DNA from: Liolophura sinensis
Lineage: Eukaryota; Mollusca; Polyplacophora; Chitonida; Chitonidae
NCBI RefSeq assembly: GCF_032854445.1
Contig: NC_088301.1
Location: 27,822,402-27,886,401, forward strand
Direction of reading: 5' to 3'
Length of the DNA: 64,000 nucleotides
Under the pieces are notes generated by a model that did not search any database, was not told the origin of the DNA, and was given only the letters and a program-made list of their open reading frames with translations. Position numbers and translations under genes: made by a program. Shown piece by piece: positions 61,301-64,000 of this stretch (positions are counted from its first letter, which is position 1; every line of letters begins with the position of its first letter).

Positions 61301-62516
61301 TCTTGGTTCGATGTACTTATGGGGGAAAATGTTACACAGAGGCAATTTATGTGTTCTTTGGAGAAGGCTCCTATTCTGGGTCTAGCTGATCAAAGTGTAC
61401 ATCAAAGTGGGACAAGACTGCATGAAGCCTTTAAATACTTCAACAGACCAGCATGCAGTCAGCGGGTCAGTCATCCGTGACCAGGCCAAGTAGTGCCTCC
61501 CTCTAATCTACCTCCATGGTGACATTTATCACCCATCAAAACAAAACAGGGGAGGGCAGGACATGTTGATGTTATAAACCACTTGTTAAATTTCCTCTTA
61601 CTAGGTGACAAGCTGAACTGAGCATACAGCATAGCCAAGCAGGTTGTCAAACCCACATGAACTGTTTAAATTGTTTGTCATCTCCAAGACGGTGTTTCCC
61701 TTCCGGTAATATATCCTGTTTTTATTTTCTACTGATATGTATAAAAGGATCTTTGAGTGATGAATTTCCACAATACACATGGTTAATTTAGTTCATATAT
61801 ATGTAAGCTTATTGAATTCAATGATTGTAGAATACAAATGGTCTAAGTAGACACAACTAAGAAGACTGTATTTGGCATTATGTTATGTTTTAAACTGACC
61901 ATGCTGCTTTCAAATAAACAACAAATGTTAGTAGTTCATGGAGCTGAAAAAATTAGGTTGCTGTCTACTGTTCACTCTGCTCGTATGTTTACTGTGAAAG
62001 GCAGTTTCTTCAAAGAACTGACATCATATGCTTTACCTTATGCTTCTAACTTATTGCAAAAATATCAACCCAAACAATTACAACTCCCACACACAGCTTG
62101 GTTAATTCTTGAAAGCAAACATGCAGCTGGTGAAATACTCCGAATAAATTTTCACACACAATGTTATGAGCAATTTTCGGCCACAGATTTTCTTTCACTG
62201 TCGGTAGTTCAAAAATGGCTACTTCAACTCCTCTCTTTATGCTGGTCTGGCGGTTATCATAGCCACAGGGAAATTAATGGTTAACCATACACCGATTCAC
62301 ACCGATAAATGCAAAAACTGGTGAATAACAGCAGAATATTCCTCTGTCAACATTGAAATGACTGACATTCGTCGTTGTTGTTGTTGTTGTTCTAAGTTCT
62401 AAGCAGGCCGTCATATAGCCTATGCAAAACGCTAACTGTTGACATTATTGAAATCTGTTACATTTGACCGTACCATCATCGATGTTCATAGTCCGGATAT
62501 TTCTGTGTCTTGCCAT
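37181..62516 (-). CDS. HBS1L: HBS1L, eRF3/EF1A-like ribosome-rescue GTPase, full-length isoform
   Basis: Sixteen exons join in phase to 706 codons (human HBS1L is 684): 62474-62516, 59397-59468, 58755-58919, 57894-58028, 55115-55168, 46718-46873, 45729-45855, 45028-45110, 44369-44528, 42872-42984, 41555-41671, 40921-41154, 39566-39835, 38694-38797, 37709-37809, 37181-37367. The N-terminus is [14 protein letters not shown], followed by the acidic DDDYCISP motif and the HBS1_N helical domain (residues ~94-138). The GTPase domain has G1 GHVDAGKST (~279), RGVTMDV, G3 DAPGHKDF, G4 NKMD and G5 SGLSGEN. Beta-barrel domains 2 and 3 follow (KPFRLCV-like [26 protein letters not shown]). HBS1 binds Pelota/Dom34 and delivers it to stalled ribosomes in no-go and non-stop decay. 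All early junctions are phase 1, which permits the SKI7-like alternative exon. Confidence 0.97.
37709..37809 (-). CDS. HBS1L: HBS1L exon 15
   Basis: [20 protein letters not shown] and GEVVKKRPK. Phase 0 in, phase 2 out; donor gtaagt. Confidence 0.94.
37917..38187 (-). mobile_element. SINE-A copy, full length, recent
   Basis: Complete element with a perfect 12-bp target-site duplication (tcctttgaagga), suggesting a fairly recent insertion in HBS1L intron 14. Confidence 0.92.
38350..38615. repeat. ~132-bp direct duplication
   Basis: Two copies of gcaaaaaagatttaattaca...ctttagtacacac in HBS1L intron 14. Confidence 0.85.
38694..38797 (-). CDS. HBS1L: HBS1L exon 14, domain 3 start
   Basis: Encodes [20 protein letters not shown] then [15 protein letters not shown]. 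Phase 1 in, phase 0 out; donor gtaagt. Confidence 0.93.
38833..39019 (-). mobile_element. SINE-A, truncated
   Basis: Tail and core. Flanked by cagttaatttat on both sides; head absent. Confidence 0.85.
39566..39835 (-). CDS. HBS1L: HBS1L exon 13, domain 2
   Basis: [20 protein letters not shown] and [20 protein letters not shown] form the EF-Tu domain-2 beta barrel. Phase 1 in and out. Confidence 0.97.
39960..40243 (-). mobile_element. SINE-C copy, third tRNA-headed family
   Basis: On the minus strand the head is gggctgtggctgagtggtca with B box ggttcgaatcctgcc. The body ends in a cgttaaaacattaatc-type tail. Confidence 0.65.
40264..40410 (-). mobile_element. SINE-like fragment related to SINE-C
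   Basis: Shares the taaccctgtactccagaatt / ggttggaggaaactggagtg body, without a head. Confidence 0.45.
40434..40502. repeat. 23-bp tandem repeat, 3 copies
   Basis: Unit cacagctacatgtatgcagc + gct. Confidence 0.88.
40921..41154 (-). CDS. HBS1L: HBS1L exon 12, G4 and G5
   Basis: [20 protein letters not shown] contains G4 (NKMD); [13 protein letters not shown] contains G5. Phase 1 in and out. Confidence 0.97.
41555..41671 (-). CDS. HBS1L: HBS1L exon 11
   Basis: [20 protein letters not shown] and [14 protein letters not shown], the conserved EF1A-like region after G3. Phase 1 in and out; donor gtaagg. Confidence 0.96.
41865..41960. mobile_element. Possible half-element of the foldback family
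   Basis: Contains tttcaattctatagtgggctttacggact followed by a tgacatcac motif, matching one arm only. Confidence 0.4.
42058..42200 (-). mobile_element. SINE-A, degraded
   Basis: Tail and distal core with an insertion-like gatgatggacaagaggcc; older than its neighbour. Confidence 0.65.
42256..42533 (-). mobile_element. SINE-A copy, full length
   Basis: Complete element with flanking ggaccccctttga/ggacctcctttga duplication. Confidence 0.9.
42872..42984 (-). CDS. HBS1L: HBS1L exon 10, switch regions
   Basis: [12 protein letters not shown] is switch I (G2) and [16 protein letters not shown] is G3/switch II. Phase 2 in, phase 1 out. Confidence 0.97.
43385..43895. mobile_element. Foldback MITE-like element, copy 2
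   Basis: The best preserved copy. Ends are aaaggaaaagacctctaaaa and, reversed, aaaggaaagctaaaatatga. The arms of about 230 bp converge on a short centre. It lies in HBS1L intron 9. Confidence 0.7.
44369..44528 (-). CDS. HBS1L: HBS1L exon 9, P-loop
   Basis: [20 protein letters not shown] is the G1 nucleotide-binding loop; [20 protein letters not shown] and [10 protein letters not shown] follow. Phase 1 in, phase 2 out. Confidence 0.97.
45028..45110 (-). CDS. HBS1L: HBS1L exon 8
   Basis: Acceptor acctttgccag, donor gtttgt; phase 2 in, phase 1 out. [20 protein letters not shown] then LINLVVIG, leading into the P-loop. Confidence 0.92.
45220..45300. repeat. ~28-bp tandem repeat, 3 copies
   Basis: Unit aactattttagtatatgaaa + tatacttt. 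Confidence 0.88.
45729..45855 (-). CDS. HBS1L: HBS1L exon 7
   Basis: Acceptor tctgttccacag, donor gtttgt; phase 1 in, phase 2 out. Encodes [20 protein letters not shown] and ends GAIPKSSK. It was found because exons 6 and 8 are out of phase without it, and it restores the frame exactly. Confidence 0.8.
45935..46132 (-). mobile_element. SINE-A, degraded
   Basis: Recognisable tail, core and part of the head with many substitutions. Confidence 0.65.
46192..46434 (-). mobile_element. SINE-A, near full length
   Basis: Complete except for the last few head bases. Target-site duplication caataacaataaat. Confidence 0.9.
46718..46873 (-). CDS. HBS1L: HBS1L exon 6
   Basis: Phase 1 in and out, 156 nt. 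Encodes [20 protein letters not shown], then VTVKANDG and NEKKLAKDS: the linker before the GTPase domain. It competes with the SKI7-like exon for the exon 5 donor. Confidence 0.88.
47066..47490. mobile_element. Foldback MITE-like element, copy 3, opposite orientation
   Basis: Ends ctaaaatttttagaggtcttttcct-like and carries both palindromic arms around a centre of different length. It lies just 5' of HBS1L exon 7 in transcript order. Confidence 0.6.
47713..47893 (-). mobile_element. SINE-A, truncated
   Basis: Core and (aaat)n tail bounded by a 9-bp duplication, atctggata. Confidence 0.87.
50264..50424 (-). mobile_element. SINE-A, degraded, head side
   Basis: Head and part of the core; diverged. 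Confidence 0.65.
50482..50750 (-). mobile_element. SINE-A copy, full length
   Basis: Complete element with a 14-bp target-site duplication, ctatgtgctgtaaa. Confidence 0.9.
51915..51978. repeat. 16-bp tandem repeat
   Basis: About four copies of tgaatgattacatgta. Confidence 0.88.
52028..52452. repeat. 37-bp tandem array with hairpin unit, about 11 copies
   Basis: Unit agctgccatatcatggcaac + cttccacagatacacat. Each carries the inverted pair TGCCAT-atc-ATGGCA. It lies about 1 kb past the SKI7-like exon stop. Confidence 0.94.
53430..54778 (-). CDS. HBS1L: SKI7-like alternative terminal exon
   Basis: A single open frame of about 450 codons ends in TAA. Three in-frame phase-1 acceptors exist (exon starts 54778, 54799 or 54802), all with weak pyrimidine tracts. 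Four copies of a short motif of the form SLADLAxxH occur ([39 protein letters not shown]), roughly 28-48 residues apart. The tail has [10 protein letters not shown], the SKI7 exosome-contact signature. It is serine/lysine-rich and likely disordered. I see no canonical AATAAA in the first ~1 kb downstream, so the polyadenylation site is unknown. Confidence 0.92.
53430..62516 (-). CDS. HBS1L: SKI7-like isoform of HBS1L (HBS1LV3 type)
   Basis: Exons 1-5 of HBS1L (469 nt, ending in phase 1) can splice in frame to the long exon ending at TAA 53430-53432. This predicts a ~605-613-aa protein with the HBS1_N domain but no GTPase domain (human HBS1LV3 is ~632 aa). The exon tail carries [20 protein letters not shown], matching the conserved C-terminal exosome-binding (patch-4-like) segment of vertebrate HBS1LV3/SKI7. 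In the family this isoform bridges the cytoplasmic exosome and the SKI helicase complex in 3'-5' mRNA decay. Isoform use is inferred from phase and motif; no transcript was seen. Confidence 0.92.
55115..55168 (-). CDS. HBS1L: HBS1L exon 5, 54 nt
   Basis: Acceptor tttctccttctag, donor gtgtga; phase 1 in and out. Encodes the basic [18 protein letters not shown]. It is the last exon shared by the GTPase and SKI7-like isoforms. Confidence 0.82.
55233..55292 (-). mobile_element. SINE-B fragment
   Basis: Short piece (aaccagtcgttgcact to gtcttaggtgt) with an internal deletion. Confidence 0.55.
55522..55617 (-). mobile_element. SINE-A, truncated
   Basis: Tail plus distal core, flanked by cattctgtgataa on both sides. 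Confidence 0.87.
55880..56046 (-). mobile_element. SINE-A, first of two abutting copies
   Basis: Tail to the ccagcatgagctc point, where a second core begins. Confidence 0.75.
56047..56262 (-). mobile_element. SINE-A, second of two abutting copies
   Basis: Begins within the core (atgacggcggccagcaatat) and runs to the head. The pair may be a nested insertion or a dimer. Confidence 0.75.
56850..57180. other. GC-richer patch inside HBS1L intron 4, unexplained
   Basis: Opposed ATGs in good context occur on both strands: minus aaagATGGAGGACGCGATGG (35 codons) and plus gcaaaATGGAGTCGCCC (18 codons, with a donor-like gtacat right after the stop). I recognise neither peptide. It could be a nested promoter or noncoding RNA start. 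Confidence 0.3.
57618..57880 (-). mobile_element. SINE-like repeat next to HBS1L exon 4
   Basis: Body (ggaggaaaccggagtgctca) and B-box-like gggtttgaacccacacc, ending a few bases from the exon 4 donor. Confidence 0.4.
57894..58028 (-). CDS. HBS1L: HBS1L exon 4, HBS1_N domain
   Basis: Phase 1 in and out. [20 protein letters not shown] and [17 protein letters not shown] form the conserved HBS1 N-terminal helical domain, shared by both isoforms. Confidence 0.95.
58378..58510 (-). mobile_element. SINE-like fragment
   Basis: Tail/body similarity (ggcgtttaatgctatactca) to SINE-A/C; no head. Confidence 0.4.
58510..58785. repeat. Diverged ~49-bp tandem array derived from HBS1L exon 3 end
   Basis: About five units; on the minus strand one reads cctaaactcagtgaccaaga + tgaatgta, differing by one base from the exon end CCTAAACTCAGTGACCAGGATGAAT plus gta. 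Others are more diverged. Confidence 0.85.
58755..58919 (-). CDS. HBS1L: HBS1L exon 3
   Basis: Acceptor ggtctttacag, donor gtaagc; phase 1 in and out. [20 protein letters not shown], then an acidic serine-rich stretch, ending [10 protein letters not shown]. The exon end and donor are repeated, diverged, in the neighbouring intron (58510-58785). Confidence 0.92.
59216..59352 (-). mobile_element. SINE-A, truncated, next to HBS1L exon 2
   Basis: Tail and core end only 45 bp from the exon 2 donor. Confidence 0.82.
59397..59468 (-). CDS. HBS1L: HBS1L exon 2
   Basis: Acceptor cttcctttcacag-like, donor gtagag; phase 1 in and out. Encodes [20 protein letters not shown] followed by PAT. Confidence 0.94.
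59470..62470. other. HBS1L intron 1
   Basis: 3-kb intron, mostly unique AT-rich sequence. A 134-codon plus-strand frame at 61880-62284 has no recognisable domain and was not accepted as a gene. Confidence 0.5.
62474..62516 (-). CDS. HBS1L: HBS1L exon 1
   Basis: ATG at 62516 starts [14 protein letters not shown], matching the conserved MARHRNVR start of animal HBS1L. Donor gtacgg, phase 1. Confidence 0.93.
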
Positions 62517-63280
62517 TTTTGGGATTCCACGTTTGATACTCCATAAATAATAAAATTACGATTAAGGACAAAACTTTTTACAACACCGACACGAAAGCGG
62601 CGAGACAGGTCGACCCTGACCTTTGAATACTTGCCTTGACCCTTCAACATGTCAAGCGGAAAAACCTTCAGCCGAAATTGCTCCATTGGCGTGCATCAAT
62701 ATTTCGGAGATGTCCGTTGAAATGTACATGTAACATCTACGCATTCTAGAAGCACATGGATTTTATATTTTGCAGGCGGCTCATTCATAGTGAGTTATTA
62801 ATGCAGTTGAAAATAACTTATCCGTTATCGCCCGGAAGAGGGCACTTATCCAGGACACCTGTACTTTTTACATTTTGGCGGGATTCTCCGAAACACGTGT
62901 GAATATTTTGATTCAGCAAGGTTATTTGGCAGCCAGACTGTGTTTTCACTAATTTAGTTTAACAGAGTGTAAAACAGAAAATACGATCGCGCTAGGAATT
63001 AACGACAAATAGTTCTGAAGGTGTTGATGCAGTGCCTTTTCCTTTTTCTTCACCCTTGTCATTGACACTGCACGGAGGCCCACGGTTAGCTGTTTGAGTA
63101 GAAAATATTTCGAGGTAACCCCATAGAGGAGAGGATATGACATCCGCAGAGTAGACACTACCCTCAGATTGGATGAAGAACCGCCCTGTAAGCTGAGACT
63201 GACTGAAAAGGCTACGACCGAAGTCTGTGCTGGAGGAGACACAGTTATTGAAGGTTGACTAATACTAAACTATAAAAGTA
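62517..63280. other. HBS1L upstream region / 5' UTR
   Basis: Unique sequence upstream of the HBS1L start codon with no recognisable gene or SINE. It probably contains the HBS1L 5' UTR and promoter. No TATA box is evident. Confidence 0.4.
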
Positions 63281-63480
63281 NNNNNNNNNNNNNNNNNNNN
63301 NNNNNNNNNNNNNNNNNNNNNNNNNNNNNNNNNNNNNNNNNNNNNNNNNNNNNNNNNNNNNNNNNNNNNNNNNNNNNNNNNNNNNNNNNNNNNNNNNNNN
63401 NNNNNNNNNNNNNNNNNNNNNNNNNNNNNNNNNNNNNNNNNNNNNNNNNNNNNNNNNNNNNNNNNNNNNNNNNNNNNNNN
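63281..63480. other. Assembly gap of 200 N
   Basis: Exactly 200 N. The 18-mer TACTAAACTATAAAAGTA ends at 63280 and begins again at 63481. Confidence 0.99.
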
Positions 63481-63884
63481 TACTAAACTATAAAAGTATT
63501 CATTGGAATTTTATAGTTGAGGTTGCTGTCATGTGGTAGATTGACAGCAGTTCATTGAAGAACCAGCTTTTCACAATGAAGGTCCGAGAAGGGGCTCATT
63601 CGTCATTGACGAACAAAAGTACAATCCTAGTCTTCATAACTGCTGCATTTATAACCCTTGCTGACTTTGAGAGTTTTAACGAGAGAGGATATAAATAAAA
63701 AGTTTAAATTAATAATTTAACAATTAACAAATTGCAAAACCCCATCACTTCCTCGCTACTAAAAATAAGAGGTACAGAAGTCGAAATTTTCCAGTTTGAT
63801 CACAAGAACAGCTACACAATTAACCTACTCCAGTCAGACACACGGTATATATGAAGGATACCCCCATGTGGGTCACATCAGCAT

Positions 63885-63945
63885 GTGAACTTCGATTTCC
63901 ACAGCCAGAACCCAGTGCTCTACCAACTGAGCTATTAAATGGAAA
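63885..63945 (-). repeat. tRNA-like sequence, possible SINE head remnant
   Basis: On the minus strand, tagctcagttggtagagcac resembles a tRNA A-box region, followed at a distance by a degenerate B box. It is too diverged to call as a tRNA gene. Confidence 0.35.
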
Positions 63946-64000
63946 AACCCAGTAGTTACTGCTAGTATAAGGACAGTTCTTCAAGTTACTAAGGCAAGCC

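Noticed and set aside
61880-62284. 134-codon plus-strand frame in HBS1L intron 1
   Set aside because: No recognisable domain, intronic to a well-supported gene on the other strand, no splice context, composition typical of unique AT-rich DNA.
1-64000. Search for LINE or retroviral/LTR coding remnants
   Set aside because: I saw no reverse-transcriptase, integrase or transposase motifs; only non-autonomous elements.

Overview
This is a eukaryotic, AT-rich, intron-rich genomic window with very many short interspersed and tandem repeats. The protein sequences, the tRNA-headed SINEs and the repeat load suggest a lophotrochozoan animal, most likely a marine mollusc; the exact taxon is an inference. 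Nearly all open frames longer than 60 codons are chance or repeat-derived. Real coding sequence is split into short exons, which I reconstructed from GT/GC-AG sites, phase continuity and protein similarity recalled from known families.

Three genes are supported. (1) About 21,300 down to beyond base 1, minus strand: the N-terminal 448 residues of an ankyrin-repeat TRP cation channel (TRPA/pyrexia-like), 11 coding exons, 3' end outside the window. (2) 22,290-30,503, plus strand: a complete seven-exon orthologue of human C6orf62 (228 aa). (3) 62,516-37,181, minus strand: a complete HBS1L gene (16 exons, 706 aa), the GTPase that works with Pelota in ribosome rescue. Between its exons 5 and 6 lies a 1.35-kb exon ending in its own stop, which encodes a SKI7-like (HBS1LV3-type) exosome/SKI adaptor tail. 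One locus can therefore make both the ribosome-rescue GTPase and the exosome adaptor. The TRP and C6orf62 genes are divergent across about 1 kb; C6orf62 and HBS1L are convergent across about 6.7 kb.

The introns hold at least 25 copies of one SINE family (several with clear target-site duplications), two other tRNA-headed families, a long-TIR foldback MITE-like family, a 665-bp near-perfect foldback, and more than 15 tandem arrays. In all three genes a tandem array starts at a 5' splice site. In two of them the repeat unit contains the end of the coding exon plus its splice donor. In the TRP gene every 74-bp unit also has an acceptor, so the array is a row of potential 39-nt in-frame cassette exons.

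A 200-bp N gap near the right end is flanked by an identical 18-mer, so it is probably an unmerged contig overlap.
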